A stretch of 64,000 nt of DNA from contig NC_054085.1 in assembly GCF_017562075.2 (NCBI RefSeq), positions 18,446,722 to 18,510,721 of the forward strand, given 5' to 3'. The notes under the pieces were generated by a model that worked only from the letters and a program-made list of their open reading frames with translations, did not search any database and was not told the DNA's origin. The stretch's first letter is position 1. The number at the start of each line of letters is the position of its first letter. This DNA is from Anopheles merus. Its lineage: Eukaryota > Arthropoda > Insecta > Diptera > Culicidae. Position numbers and translations under genes: made by a program. Shown one piece after another: positions 1 through 11,854 of this stretch.

Positions 1-216
1 ATAAGCTGAAAGGATGAACATATTTTCACACGTCGTCTGTGGTTGGGTATGTGGAAGGTGTGGATGAGCCGTTGTAATTGGCAACACGTCTAGAATAGGA
101 AATGTGTGGGATACTTCAAGAAAATTGGAAGAATATTGTGGGTTTCTTGAATTTAGTGGAGGGAAGTAAAGCAAGAGTACATACAATCAAACCATCGAAT
201 ATTTGTTGGGAACATA

Positions 217-460
217 CAGGGTTTTCCAGGAGTTCTCATAGTTGTGGGACACTTCCTTGACGCTTTCTTATGGGAAGCGAACTTTATACGATGGAAATTG
301 GACTCTATAGCAACCTTTTTGGACAGGTTTCTTGGAAATTGCGTTTGGAGTTGTCCAACAAGGTTGCTATAGGGTCCAATTCCCATTACATTAAGTTCAT
401 TTCACCACAGAAAGAGTCAATAAAGTGTCCCACAGCTATGATAACGCCTGGAAAACCCTT
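217..460. mobile_element. 244-bp palindromic MITE, TA target duplication
   Basis: The two halves are imperfect reverse complements. The left end reads CAGGGTTTTCCAGG and the right end CCTGGAAAACCCTT. Inside, AGTTGTGGGACACTT mirrors AAGTGTCCCACAGCT, and the arms converge near 330-345. TA dinucleotides flank both ends (215-216 and 461-462). The two strands encode similar spurious peptides, as expected of a foldback. Confidence 0.8.
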
Positions 461-3400
461 TAACTGAATTCTTTTGAGAAAACAAAGACTTTGTGATACA
501 CATTCGATTAAAAATATCAAGAAGATCCAACAAAACTCAAATGAACGTTACTGAAATAACTAAAAAATGAAAATAAAATCCTGGATGTTCTTGGAATTAG
601 CCAAATAAGTCTAAACGCTTATTAGGTACTGATATTAAAAGGCTCTTCTAAAGCAATAACTCAAGATTTGTAAGTCCCTAAAAGTACCTAGAGAAGCTAC
701 GAAACAGTCAAATGTTGGTCTTTTGAGATGTTTGGAAGATCTTCTCCAAATGCTTGTGTTCAGAGACTTCTAATAATAAAAATCATAGTTTCTACAGTTT
801 AAAAACACACACATTTTCGCCCATGTGACTTCCTCAACATACCAACTCAAGTTATCGGAGACAGCAGACGCTTTGACTATCTATATAAATAAACAAATGA
901 TTGCTCAAGGGACTCTTTTTTCCAAAAACCTACTACTAACACCATTATACCAATCAAACAATTTCCCATTTTTTCCGAATTTGTCACTCTCTCCCCCCTT
1001 TGCCTTATCAATCCATCACAATTCGCCGCCACTTGTACCAAAGTTCAACGTACCCATCATCCTCCTCTCGGCTATTGCCTACCGTGACCGTAAGACGGCG
1101 GCTTTTATTTTAAAGTTATTTTATTACTCCAACTTCGTCCCGACGCGCCCGTCAAAAGCGCATAAATCAAATTTAATATCTTAATACGTTTTGGTGGAAA
1201 ACCAAACCCACCAACCCCTCGGCTCCCGCTCGGCCTCTTGACATGACTGCTCCATTCATGTGGATGCTATTTTTCACACCGTGTTACCAGTCTAGCGTAA
1301 CGCCGTAAGTCAAGTGGCGGAGTAGAGAAAGAGAGAACATTGCCGCGCGTTGACTTCATTTTCCTGGAACCCGCGAAACAAAACCCTCCCCCCAGCGCGA
1401 ACGGTTCCGCATGCATAGCAATTGTGCGCGTCTGTGACTGTGAACAGTATGGAGACACTCTTGCAAAACCGGCCTTCCCTTTTCCACTTGGATTTTGAGT
1501 TGGTCGGAACAAATGAGCACGACTCCCGCCCGCGGAAAACCCCGACGAAACCCCTCAGGAACACTCATCTGGTTTTGATAATCCGTCGTTTTTCCTGTGT
1601 GCTCTCTTTTTGTCCTTCCCGGTAAGAGCGGAATGTGGCAACGAAAAACGGGGGGGGTTTTCTTTAATGAAGAGCAGCACAGTGATGGCAAACGGCCTCC
1701 AGAAAGCCATGGGCGATGTCCCACAGCATCCCAAAGGGGATGAGAGTGCGGGCTCGAGACCGGGTTGTGCCCGGAGTGAAAGTGGAAGCCAACGCTTTCC
1801 CATTAAACTCGATTAGAGAGTTCTCGGGGTGACTTTCGTCCGCACCACGCAGACCCAACGCAACCGCATACGCAGACTGTTCGTACGCAGTCCCAGCCGG
1901 CAAACGCACCAGCTACAACACAACGAGGACGATAAATTGCTTATTTATGCCACACACACCACAAATTTCCCCGCTCCAGGAAAAGTTTGGGACGGGGTTC
2001 GGTTTTGTTTTCGGGCGAACATGTCAACCCAAATGCCACAGAAAAACGGGCACCCAGACCCAGTCTCAAAGTGCGGGAAGCAGCACCGCCAAACGCCACA
2101 CAAACGACATACGGGGATGGAAGCTACCGGGAGGAAAAACGCAAAAACACAAAAGCCCACCACATTAGCCCTTGCTCCTCGAGCAGGCGTACCAAAGAAC
2201 AAGCCACCGGTTTCCCTGTCCCTCAAAACGGAGAACTGACACATATGATAAAGATGAAAAATTATTGTTTTTAATCGTCGTTTTGCCGTTGTTAGGGCCG
2301 CTAGAGGACTTCAGTGACTTCAGAGAGGACAACGTGGGACTTTTTTGCGGAGTCGCCTATCACAAGCACGTGCGTTTGGGGGATCTGATATAATTAAAAT
2401 GATAACAATGTGCCTAGCTTTTTTCCCCTCTTCACTGAACGTCTAGAAAGTGATACACACTAGACACTAGCGGGGGTTTATTTTTGAGGGAAAATTTTAC
2501 CCAATTTTCATCGCAGTTGCAGTAGCAAAAACTTTCCCTTGCCGAGGACGTCCGAGCAGGCTGCGGAAAGAAAAACGGATGTGTACCACACACACACACA
2601 TGAGATGGCGTAGTGTATTGCACAGCACCGGCTCCTTCGATCCCGGGGAAACCGGAAGGATGTGTGTGAGTGTTTGCATGGTTAGTTGTGCTGGCAGCTC
2701 GCTCTTCCGTGGGTTGTTTGAAGAGAATTTTGAGAATTTCATTAAAAGCACCAAGCATGATGGGACGCTCGGGATGGGAAAACTATAACAACAGTGCGGC
2801 ACAGTGCACAAATTAAAAGGTAATTTTCTTCTCAACGAACGCCCAAACGCCCAATGGACACGTTGAATGGGTTGATATTAAATAATCAATTATTTTCCCG
2901 CAAAAGACCCTTTCTGCTTTACAAAGAACGCATCATTTGTCACACACTGTACCACCACAAAAGCTAGTGAAGCGCATTAATTCAAACGATAAACCGATCT
3001 AATGAAGGTTTACGGACATGCTGGAACAGAAAAGCACTCTCCGACCTTTGCAACGGATGAAGGAAACAACTCAATAGCTACGCACGTAACGGCGCAGGGC
3101 CCGCATCGTCATGTGGTGGTGAGGGTTTTTTTTCCCAAGCAAAAGTTGCTAAAAGTTGGCCCAGCCCGGGCTGTGGTAAGTGAGGCGGGAAAAATTGACT
3201 CAATCTTCTGTCAGCTGCAGACGTTCGACATCACTGCCGCTGCTGCTGCTGCTGCCCCAAATTATGTTCCGCTCCAAGTTGACTGGTGGGATATTCGAAC
3301 TACCCCCGGAACGTGTCTGTGTGTGTGTACCTATTCCCTTCGTGTGACAAAGATTTCCATGGGTCCGTTGTGTGTGGTGTGTTGAGAGTGACAAGTTAAT

Positions 3401-5758
3401 TAGTGGTCCCGGTTACCGGGCTGGCGCGCGAACGCGCTGGAACATATCAATTCATTAACGAATTTTCTTTGCAACATCTCCCTATCCGCCCAAGACGCCC
3501 TACCTAATTGGTATCGATCTTCGGACCCAGCTTGAATGCTTTTGATGACGGCTGCGTGACGCCGCAATGAAGGTTCTTGCGTCAGAGTTTCGACCGTTGC
3601 TAAGGTTACCCCAACACAGCCGACCGACAGTCAGAGGAAAACTAATATGAAACCAAAACTTCAACGTCGCGAAACTAACAGGCGTGCTATTTTAGGTCAA
3701 CTGTGGCACAGATGTCTAAGATTTCTTGTTTATTTTTATTATTATTTTTTGGTATTTTTTTTAACACATTTGGGCACAGCTAGAGCATCAAATTTGCAAC
3801 ATCAAACAGCTTCGTTTAACATCTGTGTAGAAAATTAAAAGCGACAACGACAAACGCCTTCGCCACGGCGGAAATCATTCATCATAATACTGATTAGCTT
3901 TGCTACACACTGCTTTCTGTCTCTCTTTTCTCTCTCTCGCTCTGCCACCCTTCCGAGGGTGTTAAAGCCTTTAATCTTTTAAAATTCTTTCCCCACTGAC
4001 ATACACAACCTCGCCCGTCACAAACTGTCACATTAAATGCAACGCTTGCACCCACTCCCTGCGCCTCGAGTTTTGCGCGCCCCGTCGTTACCCATCACGT
4101 CACGCAACGCTGGCGCAAAACTGACACACACACGCTCGATAGAGGATGAGCTGCGAAAGGATGAAACAATCGTCCCACTTGCGTCTAAAAAATGGTAGCC
4201 ACTGGGCCACTACTACGGTGGTCCTTTGCCTTGCGTTATTTATTCAACTCTCGCGTGCACTGCAACGGACAAAGGGCTGGGGTGGCCACATTAGCAGTGG
4301 CCATATTAACACCCGCACGCCCACCCACCTAGGGACGCACGCAAACGCTACGCAGCGGATACATTTAAAAACACACACAGACGCACAGGGAGGAAAAACC
4401 CACCACCAGACCAAATGAACTGAGCAAATAAGGTTCCCGCCGACGCACACGCGGCTAACTTGTGGAGTTGATTTAATAGGCAACATATGCGCTACCTATT
4501 AGCTAATTTGTTTTGTCTTGTTTACCCGTCAGACGATTTGCTGCTGCTGCTGCTTTTTTCGCGGTTTGCATGTTTTTTTTTTTCCCCACGTCACATTTTT
4601 ACCGCCGAATCTGCCAAGAGCAGACCCAAAACGGAACAACAACAACCAAATGGCTGGTATGAAATCATCTAACACACACGATGCGATGGTCGCTTGGTCG
4701 CCCAGCCCAACCCATCAAGACGGTTCGACCGCGAAAAACGTAAAAACCCACCACCACCACCACCATCATCATCATCGTTGTTGCCATCGTCTTCATCATG
4801 GGCAAAACATATTTATGCATCATTTGGTTTTTTTTCTCTCTTTCTTTCTTTTCCTCCTTATTTCAACCAACTCTCCTTTCCATATGGCGTGAGAGGGTCT
4901 TGGAAGGTTTTCCGCCGCATGTGCTGTGCCGCCGCTGACTCGCCGTGTGTCTGTGTGGAAAACAAAATTTGTTGTTAAGGAATGAATTATGACCCCGAAA
5001 CACCGGTCGCAGGCGCGGGTTTTGGAAAACTGGCGGCGGTTGGCAGCTCCGGCACCAGCTGCTCGTAACTCAGGCGAAACGACCAAAACCGGGCGTGTTG
5101 TACACCGAGACACCCGAAAATAAAAGCCAACGGCATGAACAAAACGATGCCCCTATTGGTGGCCTAGAAAATTTGATCCGTCTCCGGTGGCGGTTGTGGG
5201 CTTCCTGCTCGGTGTGGCCTTACTTTCCCTCTCTTTTTTTTTGTTGTTGTTGGTATTCCACCGAGGACCCTGCTTACATCTCGGGTCACGTTCTTCATCA
5301 ACATTCCTTGGCGGGAGGTGACCAAGGCGATGAGTGGTATGGTTTTTTTTTTGCTTCCGATGCCTTCCCGGACCGAGCCTTTGCGCCCGGTGGTGGCCCC
5401 TTTTGTGAGAGACCTTGACAAACCCACCTTTGGCGATAGAGTTTGGCCTCCCGGCACTGGTGGCATGGACCAGAACCCTCCCCTGATCCGGGTCGGTGCA
5501 TGAGTGATGGGCGTAGATGTTTTATTTTTTACACATTGACCGAAGCAGGCGTTGTTTGATGTGACCTTTTCCTTTCGGATGGTTGTCACATGCTGCTGCT
5601 GTTGCTGGTGGTGGTGGTTGTAAAATATTTATAGTTTTGATAGATTGGGCCGATGATTGCTGGCAGGATGTGTGGCGATACAGGAGGGTCAGCCCAGTAC
5701 GATGAGCGAGGGTAGGTCGTTGATTGAATGATAAATTTGTCCACAAATTAGCAATGAT
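461..5758. other. Intergenic, no gene supported
   Basis: Mixed AT-rich and GC-rich unique sequence with short CA/TG runs (for example near 2588) and a (CAC)n/(CAT)n stretch near 4748-4775. Open frames are short, overlap on both strands and have low-complexity translations. No splice-consistent exon or RNA gene was recognised. Confidence 0.6.
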
Positions 5759-5781
5759 TGTGTGTGTGTGTGTGTGTGTGT
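5759..5781. repeat. (TG)n microsatellite
   Basis: About 11 uninterrupted TG units. Confidence 0.95.
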
Positions 5782-6000
5782 TTTTGCCTCATAAAACGGT
5801 GACATTGATACGAATTCAGTGACCGGGTCGCAGGTTACACCTGTTGATAAATGAGCTACAAATTGATGGAATCTAGGTGACAAGCCTTTTTTCTAAACGA
5901 TTCTAAAAGATTTTCTAACCTTTAATAAGGTTTATAGATCACGGTGGATTACAAAACACATATAATATGGAATCATTATAAGCAAATGTTGCTATTACAA

Positions 6001-6240
6001 TCAGAATTCAACAGTTGAACGCTTTTTAGATGGCATGCTTTTTAGTTGAACGCTCAATAGTGGGCTGACAGTTCAATTAAAAAGCATGCGTTTGTATGGG
6101 AAAATTGGTTTTTGAAAATTTCACAAAAATCTCATGGCTTGCCGAGAAAAATTTCAGCCTTTTTTGTATGGAAAAACGTGCCAACTAAAAAGCACATATT
6201 CAATAGTTGGCAGGGAATCGAAGTTCAACCAGTGACTTAA
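6001..6240 (+). repeat. Dispersed repeat H, copy 1 (MITE-like)
   Basis: A second diverged copy lies at about 43367-43606 in the same orientation. Shared landmarks include TCAGAATTCAA at the left edge, AAAGCATGCGTTTG, TGCCGAGAAAAATTTCAG, GTGCCAACTAAAAAGCACA and GTTGGCAGGGAATCGAAGTT. The motif GCTTTTTAG(T)TGGC appears near both ends in opposite orientation, suggesting terminal inverted repeats. No coding capacity. Confidence 0.8.
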
Positions 6241-7299
6241 GACTGTATTCCCATCATTTTCAAGATTTCTTATAAGCTGTTTATCTGTTATAAGCTGTTT
6301 CTTATAAGCTTTTGTAAAACGTTTCACACTTTTAATACAACAATTAATTACAGTTCAATATAGCGAATTTTAGAGACAATAAACATGCAAAACATTTGTG
6401 TGATTTTGGTCCTGTTTTCATGTTGAGAATGGGTCTTGAAGGCAGTATTCTTTTGTAAATGGAATAGCAACTGACAGTTTACGATCACAAATATTCCAGT
6501 CTATTTCAATCAGCAAGCAACATAACAATATTATCAATTGTATTCTGTGTCGCATAACATTTCGGACAGAATTTAAACTCAATATCACAAAAGTGAAATG
6601 CAATGTCACAAATGAAGTATTACAGCTTGAACAAAGTATTCGACAGGCTGTGAGTTATTGACAGTTTCGTGATTTATTTCTTTGCAAATTAAATAGCTTT
6701 TAGAAAACAAAAGCCTCCTTATTACTTCATGTTTAAAATAACGAATAAAATAAAAGACACACAAATATCAGTCAGCTCAATTAAAAAAAGGTCCAAAGAT
6801 TCTCCACATCTGCATGTTGCAAAACAGTGTGCAGATATTATGATATTAAGCGGGCAAGTTGTTGAAATGACAACAAAAACATACTAAAAACATCTCATGC
6901 TTTCTAACGTGTTTTTTCTTGTAAGATACCTTGTCAGTCTTGCGAAATCAGCTTAGAAATGCTGCGTGAATAAAATGAAGTTATAATTGCAAGAGTTATG
7001 AAGCTGTCACTACAGCAACAGCAACACAAACCATCTCGTCCAACAGCCTTGAATAATTGCTTTCTGCTTTCTGCAAAAGGTCAACGAAGATTGCCGTTCA
7101 AAATAATTGCACACAGTCATAGTCAAAACAGAGGCAAAAAGCAAACAAGATGGGAAAATGTCTCTAGAGACCACTGCACCACCAACTAACCAACCATTCA
7201 CACACACACACACACACAGCAACAGATGCACTTCTTCGCAGTCCCGATCAACCTGCAGCATGTTTTTGGCACGTAGTTTCATGTCATTCGTCTAGCGCC
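6241..7299. other. Intergenic, AT-rich, no gene supported
   Basis: AT-rich sequence with a short CA run at 7199-7218. Nothing coding or structural was recognised. Confidence 0.6.
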
Positions 7300-7793
7300 C
7301 GGAGAGTTTTTTTTTTTGTTCCCATCCGTTTCTATCGGTTCCTTTTCCCACTGTCGTAGTCGTACTTCCCGATCAATCATTCATCCATTGCGGTATGTCT
7401 ATAGAAGCGACTGACGGTCTCCATACCGCCCGTCTTCTTTTGCCCTCGAACGGCTGGGCCAACCGTTATGATGTCTTACTTACCAGCACGATAGATTGCG
7501 TTCCTTCACGACCAGCGGAGTAAAACCAAAATAGCTCGCATACCGCCCGTAACTGAAATGCGCATGGGAGCTCGTTTTTCCACGCTTTTTTCCACTGTAC
7601 TCTTTCCCCACCGCGTCTAGCGAAGTGCCCTCGGCGGACCAAATGTTAGGTGTCACCGAAAAGTCGGAAAATATTTATTTTTCTCACCCGACAGCAACTG
7701 ACTCGGCTCGGTTTCGGAGACTATGGGGAGACCACGCAAGGGCGTGGTAGCGTCTTCAAGTGCGGGGAAACCGAGCGTGTTGGGATGTCGACA
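7300..7793 (-). mobile_element. LTR-retrotransposon remnant, possibly Bel/Pao-like
   Basis: On the minus strand an LTR-like segment contains AATAAATATTTTC (signal at plus 7674-7679) and ends ...GACACCTAACA at 7644, the usual CA end of an LTR. It is followed directly by TTTGGTCCGCCGAGGGC, which looks like the start of an internal leader or primer-binding region. The leader continues to about 7310 with the motif ACGGGCGGTAT occurring twice. The outer LTR edge is uncertain; a TGT at about 7793 is one candidate. No gag or pol frame remains. Confidence 0.45.
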
Positions 7794-7899
7794 CGCCAAA
7801 GAAAATAGAGAGTTCCTGAGCGATGTCACTTTGGTTGTTGCTGCCGTTCGGCCGTTGTTGTCGTTTTGCTTTGTTGACTAGAGGCAGCCCTGGACGACA

Positions 7900-9778
7900 A
7901 ACGAAGGTTTAGAGGCGTTGTTTTCAAAACAGCAGTACCGCAGCAAATCAAACCATTCCGTTGGCGGACCAGCAGGCACGCAGGCAGCCGTTCGGAAGAA
8001 CGTTGATTTTTGGTGGAAAAATGTTGTTTTGAAACACGCATCTCCGAAACACCGAACAACAGGCAGGAATGCTTCCGATGCTGTTATTGAAACAGTTGTT
8101 GAAACAGCGTGAATAAATGTCGCGGCGAGGGTTTTGTGTAACCCAGGTTTGAGGTTGTTTTCTTGGTTTAAGTATTCATTGTGCAAGAAACAGTAGCAAG
8201 TGGTGGGGTTTTGTGCGCGAAAGTGGTTCTTAGTAATTAAAATACTTTACAACAAAACGCACACACGCACACACAACTCGGCACATTGCACAGTTTCTAG
8301 TACTTGTTTTACACAACCGCTTTGCAAAGAAGACAAACACAAATTTGGGAATGATTTTCCACGTCACCGTCCCCCGCGAGTGTAACTTTTAATTTATTCC
8401 GCAACTTATTACCACAGTGCGCACCCGGGTGTGCGCCACGTGGTCTGCCCGAGCTGGTCTGGTCTGGTTAGCTTGTTGCAAGTGCTTGTGCAGTGCAACT
8501 CCAGCAGAACTGCAGACTGCAGACTCACTGCCTCGCTGCCCCCAAAAAACCCGGGGCGAGTTTTGCCACAAACCACTTAGCAAAAACAACTCCGACAGCG
8601 TGTTGTAATTAAAATGTACTATTTTGCCCCGGACAGCCAAGCTGCTGCCGTAAGTGCTTGTAATTGTTCGGTCCCGCGCGGTACAGGGACTTTGAGAGCT
8701 TTGGCAGGGAAAGCTTCCCGAACAACGCGTTTCCCTGCGGACTCTGTTTGACGAAATGCAACTTTTCCGAGCGGTTAAACAAGCGGCAAACGGGCTGCGG
8801 GGAAGCATTGTTCGGCCAGATGGGGAGATGGGGCGTTGGAAGAGTGGCGTTTTGGTTGGCCGAATAGTAATACCGAATGCAAACCGCATCGCGTGTTGCA
8901 GTCTCACACACACAGACACAAACACTCATTGTACGTTGATTATGCAACTGTGGGCCACGGGAGAGTTGAGCAGTTGTGGCTTTCGGTGTGAGCTGGGCAG
9001 ACGGAGCGCTGGAGCTGCACATTAACGCTCTGGACGCTGGTTTTTGAGATGGTTTGCATGTTAGTTGTCGTGTAACAGATAGCATACTGCTGCCATGGCT
9101 CGGCGGTAATGCTTCATGCTCATAATCTAGCACAGCCCCCACACCCAGCCCGTGCCATGAGGCTGCTTAATTTACATCGCTACAGGACAATCTTCAATTA
9201 TCCTTTAGATGCGAGCACGATTACCGCCAGTTTTTCGCTTCACGTAACGCGTGGCATGGATGGTTCGTTAAGCAGCACCAGCTATCCGTTGGGATACGTG
9301 CGCCAGCTAAGTCACACACAGCAAAAGGCACGTGCAGGCACAGTCATCGTGGGTGCAGTGTTTTAACTATTCTAATTAGTCACTGGCCTACATCCCACGC
9401 TGTACACGTGGCGCTAGTGTGTGTGTGTTGGGAACCTTCCATGTCCGTGCGGGACGTCATTTGCAGGCCCAAGTTCTTTGTGCGTTGACAAGGTTAGTTT
9501 TCCGCTTGGCCCACTAATGGTACAATCTGAACGGCCACATTGTGCCCCACGGTGGATGCGTTTTGGATGGTAACAGCCGTCGCTTTCAGCTGAGTGTTAG
9601 AGCCATGCGTAATTCGCGTAGGATATTAGTTAGTGCTAGCGTTTGTAACTGTTTGATTTACTGCAAAGGAAATCTAATCATACAGTGATGGACAATATCA
9701 TGTAAAAAGGTAGTGATATCATGTCGTGGCTTAGTTTAGTAAAGCAATTTTACTATCTTTAACGATCTAGCATCTTGA
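7900..9778. other. Intergenic, no gene supported
   Basis: GC-richer unique sequence. Several 60-178 codon frames overlap on both strands, but none has a recognisable domain or consistent splice sites. Confidence 0.55.
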
Positions 9779-9792
9779 TGATATTAACTGAA

Positions 9793-10046
9793 TATGAAAT
9801 ACAACGTGATCTCTTTAAGTCGCAGATCTGATATAACACTATTTTCCTATAATTTAGACGGGGCAATTCTAAATAGAGTGTACTCCCCGAAGGATCTGGG
9901 AGTCTGGTTACATTGCGAGCTCTCGTTCAAGGAGCACATAAACTTTGTGGTCAATAAAGCAAATAAGTCTCTAGGCTAGATCTCCCGCATGGCTTCCGAA
10001 ATACGCGACCCAACCTGCCTTAAGGCTCTCTACTGCTGCTGGATTT
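9793..10046 (+). pseudogene. Non-LTR retrotransposon reverse transcriptase, 5'-truncated fragment (part 1)
   Basis: Translation gives the thumb-region pattern of LINE reverse transcriptases: KYNVISLSRRS, then VYSPKDLGVWL, LSFKEHINFVVNKANKSLG, and after a stop DPTCLKALYCC. The start lies immediately after the 14-bp direct repeat at 9779-9792, as expected of a 5'-truncated insertion. The frame is closed by a stop (TAG at 9977-9979) and interrupted by a foldback element at 10047. Confidence 0.8.
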
Positions 10047-10535
10047 TAGTGATGGGCGGGTCGACCCGAACCTATCGGGTCAGAGCCATCCGTAAGCGAC
10101 CCGGAGTCGTTCGGGTTGACCCGAAAGGTACAAGTAGGTTCAGTGGGTGCAACGACTCCGGTAGGTGCGAGAAAGCATAAGCGACTCCGACCCATTGGTG
10201 CAACGAGTTCGGGTCGACCCGATAGATCAGTAGGTGCGAGAAAGCACAAGCAACTCCGACCCGTTGGTGCAGCGAGTTCGGGTCGGGTCGGGTCAAGATA
10301 GGTTCAATCCGACCCGACCCGACCTGAACTCGCCGCACCAACTGGTCGGAGTCGCTTATGCTTTCTCGCAACTACTGATCTATCGGGTCGACCCGAACTC
10401 GCTGCACCCTCGGGTCGGATTTGATTCCGACTCCGACCTAGCGCACCCGCTGCACTCACGGGTCGGAATCGATTCCGACTGGCTTGCACCCGACTCCGGG
10501 TCGGGTCGTGAAATGAATCGTATGACCCAACACTA
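10047..10535. mobile_element. 489-bp hAT-like foldback MITE inserted in the LINE
   Basis: Left end TAGTGATGGGCGGGTC; the reverse complement of the right end is TAGTGTTGGGTCATAC, resembling hAT-type TAGTG..GGG termini. The interior is a large imperfect hairpin centred near 10300, built from GGGTCG/CGACCC blocks and several GGGTCGACCCG palindromes, with GTGCGAGAAAGCA units as spaced repeats on one arm. The flanking 8-mers (CTGGATTT and CTGGGTAC) share only CTGG, so a target duplication is suggested but not proven. The LINE reading resumes on the far side (VRPILD). Confidence 0.75.
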
Positions 10536-10999
10536 CTGGGTACGTCCCATCCTTGACTAAGCAAGCACAGTCTAGACACCGGTAAGTATGTACCACAACC
10601 AATGAAAGACTTGAGAACATACAGAGAAAATTCTCTCGTATCGCAGGGCGAAGATTCGTGCATGGCAACAATAGCAAGATGCCTCAATACTCAGTGCGCT
10701 GCCGATTGTTGGGTTTGACTGACATCAAGACTCGTCATTCACATGCTAAGGCTATGTTTATTGTCGGTTTATTTACCGATAACATTGATGCTTCTTCTGT
10801 ACTGTCCAACATTCCGCTATATGCTCCTTCCCGTTGTCTTTGTGACAGGCCCCGGATTTTAATCCATCGGATGCGTTATACTTTCGCACAGAACAACCCG
10901 TGGCTTAGAGCGTGTGAGTCCTTCAACAATTATTACAATCTTTTTGATTTTAATTTTCCTTTATCCCGCTTCCGTGCCCTCCTACTGGATTCGTCCTAA
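10536..10999 (+). pseudogene. Non-LTR retrotransposon ORF2 C-terminus (part 2)
   Basis: Continues the LINE after the foldback: VRPILD, a degenerate stretch with stops, then an open segment (about 10601-10999) starting ERLENIQRKFSRIAGRRF. It runs through SVRCRLLGLTDIKTRHSHAKAMF and FDFNFPLSRFRALL to a TAA. The motif IQRKFSR followed by RC.LLGL..I..R...A.AMF is typical of the C-terminal end of Jockey/I/R1-type LINE polyproteins. Clade assignment is uncertain. Confidence 0.8.
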
Positions 11000-11092
11000 T
11001 CAATTCTATGCAAACATCTTTTTCCATCCCTCAATCCTCCTTCCCTAGTTTTAAGTGAAAATTATACAGCCCAGTGAGGCAATCAATTATGA

Positions 11093-11498
<406 letters not shown>

Positions 11499-11500
<2 letters not shown>

Positions 11501-11560
11501 GCCTGTATTGGCCGGCATGTCCGCGTAGGACGTTACGCCAAATAGAAGAAGAAAAAGTGT
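11499..11560 (-). mobile_element. SINE-like end fragment
   Basis: On the minus strand the sequence reads CTTCTTCTATTTGGCGTAACG, then TCCTACGCGGACATGCCGGCC and a short stretch into (ATT)n. I recall closely similar sequence as a common dispersed repeat in mosquito genomes, but the family name needs a repeat-library search. Confidence 0.4.
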
Positions 11561-11854
11561 TGTCAATCAGAGCAATTTCTTAGTGATTTTTTTTGCATTC
11601 TTCAGTTTTGATGGATGTTTTACTCTATTTGAATATTTTGTAATTTTATCTCAATTGTTTGTAATGTTTTGTTATTTAGTTTGTAAGCTATATAATCCAG
11701 GCTTCAGTTTTCGTACAAAATAAATGGTTTTCTGAAGACTTTTCTCGCAAAGTCTCTAAGGCCACTCTTCAATAAACTTCAAAGTACTATGCGATATTAT
11801 AGTAGAATTACTTAACAAATCTCATATGTTGACACCTTTGTGATATTAACTGAA

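Noticed and set aside
153..467. Two similar small proteins encoded on opposite strands
   Set aside because: The similarity arises because the DNA is a palindromic MITE, not from two genes.
10072..10371. Several 60-100 codon frames on both strands
   Set aside because: They are translations of the GGGTCG foldback hairpin and mirror one another across strands.
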